From contig CP142457.1 of NCBI GenBank assembly GCA_038049695.1, forward strand, positions 28,233,001-28,297,000: a DNA stretch of 64,000 nucleotides, given 5' to 3'. The first letter of the stretch is position 1. Every line of letters starts with the position of its first letter. Positions 12,626 through 23,049 of the stretch are shown here, piece after piece. Under the pieces are notes generated by a model that did not search any database, was not told the DNA's origin, and was given only the letters and a program-made list of their open reading frames with translations. This DNA is from Cinnamomum chago. Lineage: Eukaryota; Streptophyta; Magnoliopsida; Laurales; Lauraceae. Position numbers and translations under genes: made by a program.

Positions 12626-12763
12626 GCCGGTCGACCGGCACAGAGGTCCCGATCGACCGGGAACACTACAGGCCAACTGGGCCCCTGGAGCCCCAACGGT
12701 CATATTTCTGACCGTTGTGTGATCCCGGTCGACCGAGACCTGTTTCCAGGTCGACCGAGGACT
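12626..12763. promoter_or_regulatory. Cluster of GGTCGACC-type palindromes in LTR D
   Basis: Four sites, the best being a perfect 14-bp palindrome GCCGGTCGACCGGC at 12626-12639. The inverted pair AACGGTCA/TGACCGTT lies among them at 12695-12716, and a TATA box follows at 12785. Confidence 0.6.
12692..12716. promoter_or_regulatory. MSA-like inverted pair in LTR D promoter
   Basis: CCCAACGGTCA (12692-12702) matches the plant mitosis-specific-activator consensus YCYAACGGYYA exactly; six bases later comes its mirror TGACCGTT. The same 8+6+8 arrangement is at 8181-8202 in LTR H. In plants MSA elements are bound by three-repeat MYB factors in G2/M genes; binding here is inference. Confidence 0.5.
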
Positions 12764-12784
12764 AGCCGCTGGACTGTTTTTCAT

Positions 12785-12791
12785 TATAAAG
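12785..12791 (+). promoter_or_regulatory. TATA box of LTR D
   Basis: TATAAAG about 68 bp downstream of the inverted MSA-like pair, similar to the 65-bp distance in LTR H. Confidence 0.55.
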
Positions 12792-13847
12792 TCCATTCAT
12801 TTCCAACCTTTTTTGAGGCTTGACACATGAACTTTTGAGACCATTTTGGAGCCAAAGAAAGGGGAATAAGTTGGAAAGGCTAGAGGGCTATTTGGAAATC
12901 AAATGCTTGAGTTTTAAAAAGGTAGATCTTACTTGTCATTTTGATTTCCATTAAAAGTAGAATCAATGCATGGTTAAATCTTTGTATTTTCATTTATGCA
13001 TGATTTCTAGCTTTTAAAGAGTTGTGGTGCAAACTCAATATCTTCTTTGGTAAATTAGATTGGTTTGCAAACTCTCTTATCCTAATCACATGTGTTCTTA
13101 GACTTTAACATTCATACAACTTGTTTGTTTCATTTCTTCAAAGTTGTTTGAATCTTTTATGTGATTAGTTTTATCTTCAATCATCATTTTCTAAGCTTTG
13201 ATTTTAAAATGCATCAAGCATTCATTTAGGAGCTTCATTGTAGACATTGATTGAAGTAAAGCATTCATACACTTGTGCACACACTTTAGATTGTTTTAGT
13301 GTATGTTTGTAATTTGAATTAAACTTTCATATTAGCCTATTTAAGAGGCAATTTCATTGGGCTTAAATTGTATCTCTTAGAGTGATCTTTTGTGAAGACA
13401 CTTTCTTAGAGAAATCTTCATTTGTAAAGGTTATTGCTTAGCCTAAGAAAAACATTGTGTAAAGGTTATTGCTTAGCCTAAGAAAAGCATTTTGTAAAGG
13501 TTATTGCTTAGCCTAGAAAAGCACATTGAGAGGTTGTTGTTTAGCCTAGAAAAACAACTTTGTAAGGGTTATTGCTTAGCCTATTGAAAAGCATAAATAG
13601 TGGAAATCCGGTGGGGTGATTGGATCACAAGCCGGTAGTGGACGTAGGCATTGAGGCCGAACCACTATAAATCTTTGTGTAGTGGTGTTTGCTTTGTGAT
13701 GATTGTTTTATTAGCTTCCGCATTTTGATTGTTTATCATCACATGTGACTAGTTTATGTTAAGAAATTACAATTTATCTTATTTGGTCATATTTGTAGCA
13801 CACCCTATTCACCCCCCCTCTAGGGTTCGGATCTCAGGACATTCAAT

Positions 13848-13859
13848 TGGTATCAGAGC
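13848..13859 (+). other. Primer-binding site of element D
   Basis: TGGTATCAGAGC, complementary to the 3' end of plant initiator tRNA-Met, two bases after the LTR end. It fixes the 3' limit of the 5' LTR and the plus orientation. Confidence 0.85.
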
Positions 13860-13946
13860 CTCGTGCTCTATCTTATAGGATCAAGTGTTTGGAACTCTTG
13901 ATTAGGTGTAAAAACCTAGAGTCAAAAACCCTAGAGTTGTGCTTAT

Positions 13947-15371
13947 ATGAAAATCATTAGGATGGATTCCACTATGATAGATAGTTTAGATTCTTGTGTA
14001 GATTCTCCTAGACCCCTCATTCTTCCTTCTATTGGAGATTCAAACCCTCAATTAAATGAATCTCAATTGAATTCAAAAGAGGAAGAAAATGTTTATAATG
14101 AAGAAGATCTTCAACAAGCCTTTGAAGAATTATATGAATTATCCTTAAAGCTTGAGAAGAAAAACAAAAGTTTAAGAGAAGAATCTAAAAATCTAAACAA
14201 AGAATTAGTCTCTTCAAAAGATGAACTTAGAGAGAAAGAAGAAGTAATAAATTGTGTTGAATCTAAGTTCATGATCTCTTTAAATAACCTATCTAACATT
14301 CAAGATGAACTAAAAGAATTAAAGATGGGTTATGATAATGTCAATAAGGAAAATTTAAATCTAAGAGATCAAATAAAAAGGCAAGACAAAGACTTTATCA
14401 ATTTAGAATCCAAGTTGATTAAAAGTAAGTTAAAAAACTCAGAACTTGGATCTAATGTTGTTAATGAACTAAAACTTAAATTAAAACTTGCCAATGAAGA
14501 GCTAAGTAATTATAAGGAAATTGAAAATGATCTTTTAAAAGTTAAACATGAAAATTCAATCCTTATAACCAAAGTCACTCAACTTGAAAGCTATAAACAA
14601 AAGTATGAGTGCAAATTTACCCAAGGAGAAGATAAATTTGAAAAATTATTTAGATTGGGTAAATCTAAAGGAGATAGGACGGGTCTTGGATTTAATAGGA
14701 ATATGTCACATGACCCTAAAGTCACCAACACTTTTGTGAAAGGTGAGTCCTCATTCTCTAGCACTCGTTCTCCCTTGCCCAAATCAAAATGTATTTATTG
14801 TGGCATTGAAGGGCATTTTAGGTTTGAGTGCAAATTAAGAAGAAGCCATGTGTCTAAACCCATCTTTGAACCCAAAAAGGTAGAATCTAAATCTATGAAG
14901 GGTAAGACACTAAAAATCAAGGAAGACTCCAAAAAGATTAAACAAGTTAAACCATTTAAAATGGAGTCTCCTAAGATAGATTCTAAGAAGTTTAAACAAG
15001 TTAAACCAAGTTTAAAAGAATCTATAAACAAAAAGCTTCTCAACCTATCTCCCTTATATCAACCCATGAAAGAACTTTTGAATAAGGTAACAAAGTTAAA
15101 TCTAAAATTCAAAAGTCAAATAAAGGGAGAATATAAGAAGAAGAGAAAAATGAACAAATCCCCAAAGAAACAAACTCACCAACCTCAAAAGACTAATCAC
15201 CAATCTAAGCTAAATTTAGTAAAATCTAAATATCATGGTGATAAGTTTAAATTGAAAATTTATCAAGTCAAATCTCCTCTAGTTGGTGAGAATTCTAAAC
15301 TAGACCTCAAAGTTCAACTCTCTCAAGACCTTAGGTGGATTCCTAAAGTTATCTACTTAGACAAACCTTAA
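13947..15371 (+). CDS. Gag-like coiled-coil/zinc-knuckle protein of element D
   Basis: An uninterrupted 474-codon frame, the longest in the window. Residues about 45-240 are rich in E, K, L and N with heptad-like spacing and look like a long coiled coil. One CCHC zinc knuckle follows (C282, C285, H290, C295; CX2CX4HX4C), the nucleic-acid-binding signature of retroelement Gag. Residues 300-474 are strongly basic, with near-repeats such as KKIKQVKPF and KKFKQVKPS, and the end contains WIPK. SIRE-like Gag proteins usually have a globular N-terminal capsid part before such a region; here the frame starts almost directly with the coiled coil. No protease or polymerase follows. An intact frame in a pol-less, nested element is notable. 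It could start at the ATG for residue M6 instead. Role inferred: RNA binding or particle assembly with proteins from another element. Confidence 0.75.
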   Translation: MKIIRMDSTMIDSLDSCVDSPRPLILPSIGDSNPQLNESQLNSKEEENVYNEEDLQQAFEELYELSLKLEKKNKSLREESKNLNKELVSSKDELREKEEVINCVESKFMISLNNLSNIQDELKELKMGYDNVNKENLNLRDQIKRQDKDFINLESKLIKSKLKNSELGSNVVNELKLKLKLANEELSNYKEIENDLLKVKHENSILITKVTQLESYKQKYECKFTQGEDKFEKLFRLGKSKGDRTGLGFNRNMSHDPKVTNTFVKGESSFSSTRSPLPKSKCIYCGIEGHFRFECKLRRSHVSKPIFEPKKVESKSMKGKTLKIKEDSKKIKQVKPFKMESPKIDSKKFKQVKPSLKESINKKLLNLSPLYQPMKELLNKVTKLNLKFKSQIKGEYKKKRKMNKSPKKQTHQPQKTNHQSKLNLVKSKYHGDKFKLKIYQVKSPLVGENSKLDLKVQLSQDLRWIPKVIYLDKP

Positions 15372-17045
15372 GGCCTTGAACCTCCTTGACCAACCTTTTC
15401 TTTAATAGTTAAATTATATTGTTGGTCATGTTGCATTTGCATTTTGTTTCTATATAGTTACATCTATTAAAATGCATTGTTTCTTTATGATCATTTGATT
15501 TTGTTTTCATGCACCATTCTAGTTACATATCATGGTTTTCAAAATCTTTTGATTATAATTTCATCATGTTTGATTTGCTTTTTGCACACATATGTCTTGC
15601 ATTGCATTTCTTTACATGATTAATTGATTGTGATTTTAAAAGCTTTCATAGCTAATTTATTCATGATCAATTGTTGTTGAATCATTTGTGTAGATGTCTT
15701 AGTAAGAATTTTTGAACAAATGATTTGAATCAATTCAAGTTTTTCCATGGATTCCTAAGTTATACTTTTATATGGAAGATCATTGTTTTGTAAAATCAAC
15801 TTGTATGTGTTTCATTTAAGTCATATCTTTTAAAATACAATGTTGAAAATTGATCTTCAAAATCATTCTTTTTATGCTCATTGTTGGATTTTGTGTATCA
15901 AAATGATTTGAAGATTGTTTGAATGGAAATGCTCTATAACATCATTAGTTATATTCATCTAAGCATGTTCCATGTTCTCATTTCCTTTTCTTTTGGTTTC
16001 ATTATCTTAGAAATGGAAATGTATGTTGTTTGCATCCTTGCTTATTTGTTTACATTCTTTTTATATACAAATGACTATTGGTTCCATGTATGGTTGTGAT
16101 CTTAGTTATATATGTAGAAACCATACTAGAACCCAAATCCATCCTCTATGCCTAATAGTCATTTTTCTTTGGATGGTTATGATGTTGATTCATGTGTATT
16201 CTCTAAATGATGTCATTCATATACATGTTTCAACTTCATAGTAGTGCTCTTGATCATATGAAACCCTTTGAAATCCATTCATTGTATTTCTATATGTTTG
16301 ATGGATATCTTAGATGTTGAATTCATATGATTTTGACACTTTGGAAATTGCATGCTTTACCAAGTCTTATCTTTTTGCATTGGAATTTCTCTTGTTCATC
16401 ACTAAGCTCAATAGTCATATCTTTAAAAGTGATGAATATCTATTTATGATGCTTGATGGGTGTTGTGTTTGTCACATTCTTGCTCTTAATCATGTTGTCA
16501 AATTCAATTGGTTTCTCTTGGTATAATTTACGATTGATTTGATTTCTTGTGATTGTGATAGACCTTGTGTACAATGGATTGAGCTTGATAGTTATATATT
16601 TGTTCCATGTCACACACCATTAGCATCATAATGTTCATGTTGCCACCTCTCTTGCTCATATAGGTATATCTCATGACCACCATGTTTATGTGTTCATAAT
16701 ATTGGTTGGTTATTAGTTGAGATTGGCTTCATGTTGAAATTTCATTTCACTCATCTTGCACTTTAATAGTCATATCTATTGATTGAATGAAATGTCTTCA
16801 AAACTTTCATAGCATATGACTCTCATAGTTAAATTGATTGATGCTATGTTTAGTAAACCCCATTTCATCATGGATAGCTCTAATTTGGATTTTTTTTCTA
16901 ATAGGTATATCTTTAAATCCATTTTAGAGTGATTGTGTTTAATAGACTTATCTTTAAATCTCAATTGGTATTCTTTGTTTTTCCAATTGGTATCCATGAT
17001 TGCTTTTCTCTTTAGACCTTGCTTTCTTTTGGTAATTTGATCATA
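15372..17045. other. Non-coding interior of element D
   Basis: AT-rich, with repeated words such as 'catatctttaaa' and 'gattgaatgaaatg'. No reverse transcriptase, RNase H or integrase motifs in any frame I read. Several short frames here have no recognisable content. This is where pol would be in an autonomous element. Confidence 0.5.
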
Positions 17046-17292
17046 TTGAGGTGATTGGATCACAAGCCGGTAGTGGACGTAGGCATTGAGGCCGAACCAC
17101 TATAAATCTTTGTGTAGTGGTGTTTGCTTTGTGATGATTGTTTTATTAGCTTCCGCATTTTGATTGTTTATCATCACATGTGACTAGTTTATGTTAAGAA
17201 ATTAAAATTTGTCTTATTTGGTCATATTTGTAGCACACCCTATTCACCCTCCCCCCCCCCCCCCCTCTAGGGTTAGGATCCAAGGACTTTCA
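17046..17292 (+). repeat. Element D 3' LTR, truncated to its right end
   Basis: Aligns with 13616-13845 of the 5' LTR, starting at GGTGATTGGATCACAAGCC. The upstream 1.5 kb of this LTR is missing. Its C tract is about 16 long against 7 in the 5' LTR. Confidence 0.8.
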
Positions 17293-17529
17293 ATTATAGC
17301 CTTTCATTTAATGCTTGATTGTGGTTCAATGAATGTTTGTGATTGTTGGATTTCTTCTCTTCATTGGTGATTGAATGTGAAGAGAATGGAAGTGATTGGA
17401 TGGATGTTGTGGAAGATTTAATGATGGTTTGAAAAAGGTTTTGAGCTCCTTATTTGGTGCAGAAATGAGGCTCAAAGGGGGTTGTAAGGATGAGAAAAGG
17501 GTGAGCAGAACTGTCCCTGGAACCAGTTC

Positions 17530-17740
17530 TGGACAGTTCACTCGAGTGAACCCTACCAGTGGACAGGCTCGCTTGAGTGAACCCTCCAAGAACTCATTCC
17601 AAAGAATGGTTAGCTCGAGCGAACTGAAATTTCTATCGAGCCAACCGGAACTGGATGAGTTCGCTCAAGCAAACTCAACTTCGCTCGAGCGAACCCATCC
17701 AGAAAATCAATCCAGAGAGCTCACCACTCGAGCGATGAGT
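17530..17740. promoter_or_regulatory. Cluster of CTCGAG-centred palindromes in the 5' LTR of A
   Basis: Several sites of the form TTCGCTCGAGCGAA or decayed versions (TTCACTCGAGTGAA, GCTCGAGCGAAC). The 3' LTR copy at 34977-35168 has about seven, mostly better preserved. The cluster is downstream of the LTR TATA box. Confidence 0.55.
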
Positions 17741-18741
17741 ACTGTTCACCTGGGGCTATCTTGGGAGTAAAAATGAAATGTTTAAATGATTGGGAGAGGT
17801 TTGTTGAGAGCCCCAATGAAATGGAGATATGTAGAAACGATGCATGAAGCCCGTTTGAGAAAGAAACCACTTCACAAAGATCGATTATAGTTTTGAAATT
17901 CACCAAGCTGTATAAGGAGCCTGGAATGTCCCCAAACTCAAGGAGTACCAAGTCTTTATTGATATTGACATAAGGGATCCCTATTCACCTTGAATTAGTT
18001 TTGAACCCCGGTACTTGTCTTACGATTTCGAAAGTTCAATAGTTTTTCATTGTTCCCGAATTTTATATGCACTCTCGAAAATATTGAAATTACAATTGTA
18101 GCATTTTGTTAGCCCCGATGTGCATGCCCGAATTGAAGTGATAATTGTGCCTTTGAGCACTCTCGTCCCGCCCGTTTATATATACTTGCACTTGATGTAT
18201 TATATATATCTCTTGATTCTATTATTTAACCTATGAGTCGGCACCACTAAGCTTGGATGACCTTGTTGGCTTGAACCACCGACTTGGAGATCCCCCTCTT
18301 GTCCCGCCAGTTGCAGTTTGGATCCCGCTACCCGGTTTATTACCGTGGTCTTGTCCCGATACCCCGACTTGCTACCAAGGTTCCTGATGCCCAGCTCGCT
18401 ACCGTGGTCCTGTTCCATATTATTATATGTATATGTATATTTCGTTGAATCTCCTCACCTCATGTGACTGAGATCAATGCCTTGATATGCTCTTGTCACT
18501 TTGGTGAAAGAGGACTTAGTTTTGTGTGGTTCCCATCTTGCTTGTTTCCCAATTTCTTGGTTACCTTTACTTGTTTTACACTGCATATATGTTTCAATTA
18601 AAAGAAATACTTCTTCCGTGGAATTTATTGTTTAAGCAGGTTTAAATGTTTTCCAAGGTAAATTCAATTTATGTTATTATTGTTATATCCTTTCATCCAC
18701 CTACTAGACCGTCGTGTCTAATCCATTTCTTTGGTACTCAG

Positions 18742-18833
18742 GTCCAGACATTGTCCATCCCGAGGCGGAGCTTGAGGAGGCGGTTGGTGAACCGCAGCGT
18801 TTAGTCGAGTGGCATGCCAATGATGTCGTCTAG
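18742..18833 (+). other. Acidic exon-like frame in the 5' LTR of A
   Basis: After TACTCAG (acceptor-like, AG at 18740-18741) a 92-nt stretch reads PDIVHPEAELEEAVGEPQRL, then VEWHANDVV and TAG. The 3' LTR copy (36166-36257) reads EWHADDVV; there the acceptor CAG has become CCG. Length and leading phase (two nucleotides before the first full codon) equal those of the B copy. Confidence 0.5.
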
Positions 18834-19000
18834 ACATTCGGTTGCTTGAGTTACGTCACATTTTGGGGATCGTGATTAACCATTCTTTTGGGTTATTGTT
18901 TTGAGATGTATTGGCCTATATTGGCCTTTATTATTTTAGGGAGTGAAAAACTAATTGATCTTTTGTATAAACTTTAACGTTACTTTTGGGGGAAAGTACT

Positions 19001-19800
19001 TGTGGGAGCCTAAAAGTTAAGGACCTAGATTAGGTTGGTGTAAGACTTGTGATTTGTTGTTTAAGCTTCTTTGAGGAAGATAGATCACCTTAGGACATGG
19101 AGAAATAGATATCAGAGACCTTGGCTGCCGTCAGCCGAAGGCTCTCCGATGCCTGAGTTAGTGTTGTCACTGAACAAAGGATGAAGATGAGAGGCAAGTA
19201 TGCTCTTATGCAAGGTGTTCTGTAACGCGCTATGCAATATATGATATTCAGCATAATGATGCGTATTGTTGCGTACCTTAGAAGGGATTGGTATCCCATC
19301 TATATGTAGAGATTTCACCTAGCGCACCCATAGTGGGGGTAGGTGGAGATACTGTCAGGTCGAATCAAGAGATGACCCATGGTATTAATGCGGATGTGAT
19401 TGATCGAGACGACATCTAATCACTATCTGGTGCCTGTCTTATCTATCAGCACGTTCTACAACGTAGTCATAACTTCATAGAAGTACAATCATGGCCTAGT
19501 ACCCATCTCTGTGGATGGACCGAGCTGAAGATGGTACTGAGGCCAGATTCGGATGCATCCTGGCACTATTGCCGAGGTGCCTTACACCGAGACTAAGATG
19601 AGCCCAGTTGGTACTCTTACCGAGATTGGCTCAAGCTGGCACTATTTGCCGAGTTGGGAAGAGATGTCTAGCTGGTACCGTTACCGAACTAGATGGATCC
19701 GGGCACTGTGGCCGAACTTGGATACCGAGATCGAGATGAGCTGAGCTGGTACTGCTACCGAGGCTAGCGTAATCCTACTCTTAGAAAAACACCCCACACA
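19001..19800 (+). repeat. Element C 5' LTR
   Basis: 800 bp, TGTGGGAGCC to CCCCACACA. Its right half (19560-19775) is built from short imperfect copies of 'CTGGTACTGyTACCGAG', the same theme as the internal minisatellite. Confidence 0.85.
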
Positions 19801-20448
19801 ATTACCCCCAGCTCGCGACTTCTTAGAGTTCTCTAACTTTTTGAGGTCGGGAGCTGAGTATCGTGTTTGAGAGACTAGAGGTACCAATTTTGAAATTCAT
19901 CTCGGTGTTTGGCTGGTGACATCTGATCTTTATCATGAAGTCTGCTTACCTTTCCGGGACAATAAATATCATGCCGGTGACACTTTGTCTTCCCGAGGCG
20001 ATGAATATTAGGTAGGTGACACTTTATTAGCTCGAGACAATAAATAGCATGCTGATGTTTCGCCTTCCAAAGGCAATAAGTGTAGCATCTAAATCTCTGT
20101 GCGAGATTAACTAGCGGTGCCACGTGTCTCCATCTGGTTGGTCGTTCAACGAAATCGAAGCGACGCGTGCCTTCAAGGATTGGAACGGGTGTCATACCGC
20201 CTACAAATAGGGCTTTTTCCTCCGTCGTCTCTTTCACTTTGGCATTTCATCAGAGAAAGCTCTGTTGCAAGCGAGAAAAGAACCCTGTCGGAGACTCTGT
20301 CGGAGCTTTTGCTGGAAGTTTGACTTAGCGAGCCAGAACCCGGAGTCTGTCTTCTTCCCTGTCCCTGTCTTTGCATATTGCTTTTCTCTGTTTAGGGGTT
20401 TTGCTCTTAGGGTTTACCCATTTTCCAGTGTCGCCATCTGTTAGAAGA

Positions 20449-22613
20449 ATGGGATCCTATAGGAGTTGGGTGGAGACCCCTGAGGCTATGGCCTGCTTCA
20501 GGGAGATGTATGGGATCCCAAAGGATGTCCCAACGAAACTGGATGACCCGAAAGACCTCTTCGAGAGTCGATCCTTTCGGGATGGCTGGATGCCATTCTC
20601 GTTAGTTTCAGTAATAGAGGGAGGAGTTAGGTTCCCCGTCCACCCTCTGCTCAAGGCCTGCTTGGCGACATGGCACCTCGGCCAATGCTAGTTGATGCCC
20701 AATGGCTTCAAAGTCATAATGGGCGTTGCCGAGCTGAATAAGATATTAGGTATAAACCTCGGTTTCCATGACATTGAGGACATGTATGACCTGTGCAAGA
20801 CCGCTGGGGACGGTCACAACAATTATCTCCGTGGGAAGCTGAAGATGGAGCCCTTCGTCCATGACCTAGAGGACTCAAACAGACACGCTAGGGACGATCG
20901 TCTGCTCGTCTCTGGCAACTAGGATTTTGGCAAGGACAAGACTGAGGCGGAGAAACTGTACAGGATTCCTCGACACTACGAGGTTCCTCCAAGTAATTAC
21001 CGAGCTCAGAGTGTTTGTTTCTTCCTTCTGTTGTCTTACCGAACTGATATTATCTTCTGTCGTGCAGAGACCAGCCAGAGGAAGCAGTGAGCTGAGCGCG
21101 CCGGCTAGAAACGGAACGACAGCTGGCTGAAGCTCGTGCGCGAGTATCACGGCCATAACAGGTGAGCTGCCTGGTCCTTGCTCGAATACGAGTCGAGGTA
21201 CCACACGTACATCAAGAGGAAGGAGCCCGCGCCCGCCAGCTCGGAGGCTGTTGATTTGGCCCAGCTCATCGAGAGCTACTTGTCTCCCTCCAACTGTGAA
21301 GAAGAAAGGGGAGAGGAGATGGAGAAGAGGTGACCTGCTTTGAAGGTGAAAAACCTGGGGTGAAAATATTTGGAGCTCGAACTCCCTCTTCCTCAGCAGT
21401 CTCGGGGGGCACTGAGGGTTCTACTGCTGCTGCTGGGGGCGCTGCCTCAGGGAGCGCCGAGGGTTCTGCTGCTGTTGTTGCTAGGGATGTTACTATTGCC
21501 CCCGGCACTGCTGTTGATGATAGTGCAACTCGGCAACGTTCTACCGAGACCTAAAGAGGGGGGAGGCCGATCTGAGAAGAGGCAGCGGTCTAAGGGCCGC
21601 GGCTCGAGAGTTCGGCAACAGCCTGCTGAAGGGGCTAAAGAGAAGGCCCCAAGGGAGAAGAGGCACCGGGCCGAAGCTCGTCAGAAAGAGGCCCTGGCCC
21701 TTCAGCCCGTAGGGGCAGCTTTATGGAGGCCGAGCCTCCAGCTCGAGCCTGGGAGGCCCATGACGGTGGAAGACCGTCTAAACAGCAGTCCGTTGGTCGT
21801 TGCCGCTCTTGCCAATGCGTGCGCCCTACCACTTGATATGCAGAGGCACAAAGGAGTGGATGACATGACACTGTTGTCTGCATCTCTACAGTCGATTTTC
21901 TCGGTAAGTGTCTGATGCAGATCTTCGAGTAGCATTTGCTTATGTTAGTCTTCTTCTGACTTCATCTTCTTTTTCAGACTGCGCAGAGAGTTCAGGTGGT
22001 CCTGGAGAGGGCCTGCGAAAGTGGCTTTAAGGCCGAGAAGCTTGAAGCTGAGAAGAAGAAACTTGCTGCGGCCTTAGAGGGAAGTAGCCTGGAGCTGAAG
22101 GTGGCGGAGGAGAAAATAAGCAGCCAGGAGGCAGAAATGGGGTTTGGGCTCCAAGAGCTCAATAATGTGAAGGCCGAGACCCATGAGTTGAGAGGCGTGG
22201 CCGCGGTCAAAGAAAAGAAGATTCTCGCACTTGAGGCCAAGCTGGCAAAACGGGATGCCGAGCTCGAAATGGCGCACAAGGAGAAAGCCGCACTCCAAGC
22301 CTCACTCGATGCAGAGATCGAGAAATATTTTCAGGACGGGGTGGATGCGGCTACTAAAGAGTACGAAGCCCAAGTCGATAACTTCTGCTTGGAGCTGTTT
22401 GAGCTCGGGTGTTGAGCTGCATTGAAGAAGGCAGGGATCTCAGATGATCATCCTGTCTATCAGGACCTGCCAAAGTTCACTCGCCCCGGGACTGAGCCGA
22501 GTTCTGCCCCCATTGTAGAAGTTGCTGCGGAGGATGTTCCGCCTGAGGATGCTCCCCAAGCCACTAGGTACGAGCCTTTTGACGTCAACGTCGAGGACAC
22601 TGAATCTGGAAGC
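20449..22613 (+). pseudogene. Gag-like 'putative gypsy-type transposon' protein of element C, broken
   Basis: Reading starts at ATG 20449 (MGSYRSWVETPEAM). The first exon (to about 20992) contains GVRFPVHPLL, LMPNGFKVIMGVAELNKILG and a DSN-H-D-LLVSG stretch, which I recognise as the plant PF04195-type domain found in Gypsy-associated proteins. Two in-frame TAGs break it (20689, 20920). Intron-like segments follow: 20993-21067 (AAGTAATT...GTGCAG) and 21904-21977 (GGTAAGTG...TTTTCAG). The middle is A/P/S/R-rich low complexity; the last part (21978-22415) is a long coiled coil rich in E, K, A and L, ending with FQDGVDAATKEYEAQV and then a TGA. An acidic tail reads on to about 22613. No enzymatic motif is seen. 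Function is inferred to be structural and Gag-like. Its stops mean this copy is dead. Confidence 0.65.
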
Positions 22614-23049
22614 TTTTTGTATTTTTTCTTTTTATGTAAAGAACATTGTAATCATTCTTTCATAAAAAATGAAGAGAATTTTTACTATCAATCTTGCCTC
22701 TCTTTTCTTCTGATAACAATGTGTATGCTTGACTTTCGTTCCATAACTGGGTTCTTAGCACGGACACCCGAATTTTGACCAAGTAGTTGAGTTCGGTTCA
22801 GTAACTAGAACTGAGTGACTATTGGGTAAGAATAACTTTGGTTCCTTAACCAGAAGTAACTTAGGCTAGCGAACTCGGTTCAACAACCGGAATTCAAATT
22901 GCACTGAAGTTTAAATAACTGAGTGGTACCTGCACCTTTAGAGGCAGAAAAATCATAGCTGATTTCGCAACCAAACTAGATTCTCAGAGGAGGCGATCAG
23001 GTCTTTCAACAGCATAGCTGGTTCCATAACCGAACTAAGATAGGCGCCG

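Larger units (their letters stand above)
12122..13845 (+). repeat. Element D 5' LTR
   Basis: Begins TGTATTTGCAATTTGATGG, ends GATCTCAGGACATTCA. Contains four TCGA-centred palindromes (12626-12763), a TATAAAG box at 12785-12791 and a C7 tract before CTCTAGGG. Between 13430 and 13600 a segment close to 'aaaggttattgcttagcctaagaaaagcat' is repeated about five times at roughly 40-60 bp spacing. Confidence 0.8.
12122..17292 (+). mobile_element. Element D: SIRE-like Copia derivative without pol
   Basis: Inserted in the 5' LTR of A: the A sequence GGTAGCATTTATAGTC is interrupted here. The 5' LTR is 12122-13845; it lacks the first 13 or so bases expected from G and H (TGTTAGG...), so the target duplication cannot be scored. 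A primer-binding site, one Gag-like reading frame and about 1.7 kb of AT-rich non-coding DNA follow. The 3' LTR survives only as its last 247 bp (17046-17292). Reverse transcriptase, integrase and protease are absent, so this is a large retrotransposon derivative or a heavily deleted copy. Confidence 0.8.
17298..19000 (+). repeat. Element A 5' LTR, second segment
   Basis: Aligns with 34736-36422 of the 3' LTR. Includes the palindrome cluster (17530-17740), alternating 'gctaccgtgg' and 'cccga' words near 18320-18410, the acidic exon-like frame (18742-18833), and ends at GTACT, which is the target duplication of element C. Confidence 0.85.

Noticed and set aside
12117..17297. Perfect target duplication for element D
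   Set aside because: Flanks AATTT and ATTAT do not match; the first bases of its LTR are missing, so the original left junction is gone.
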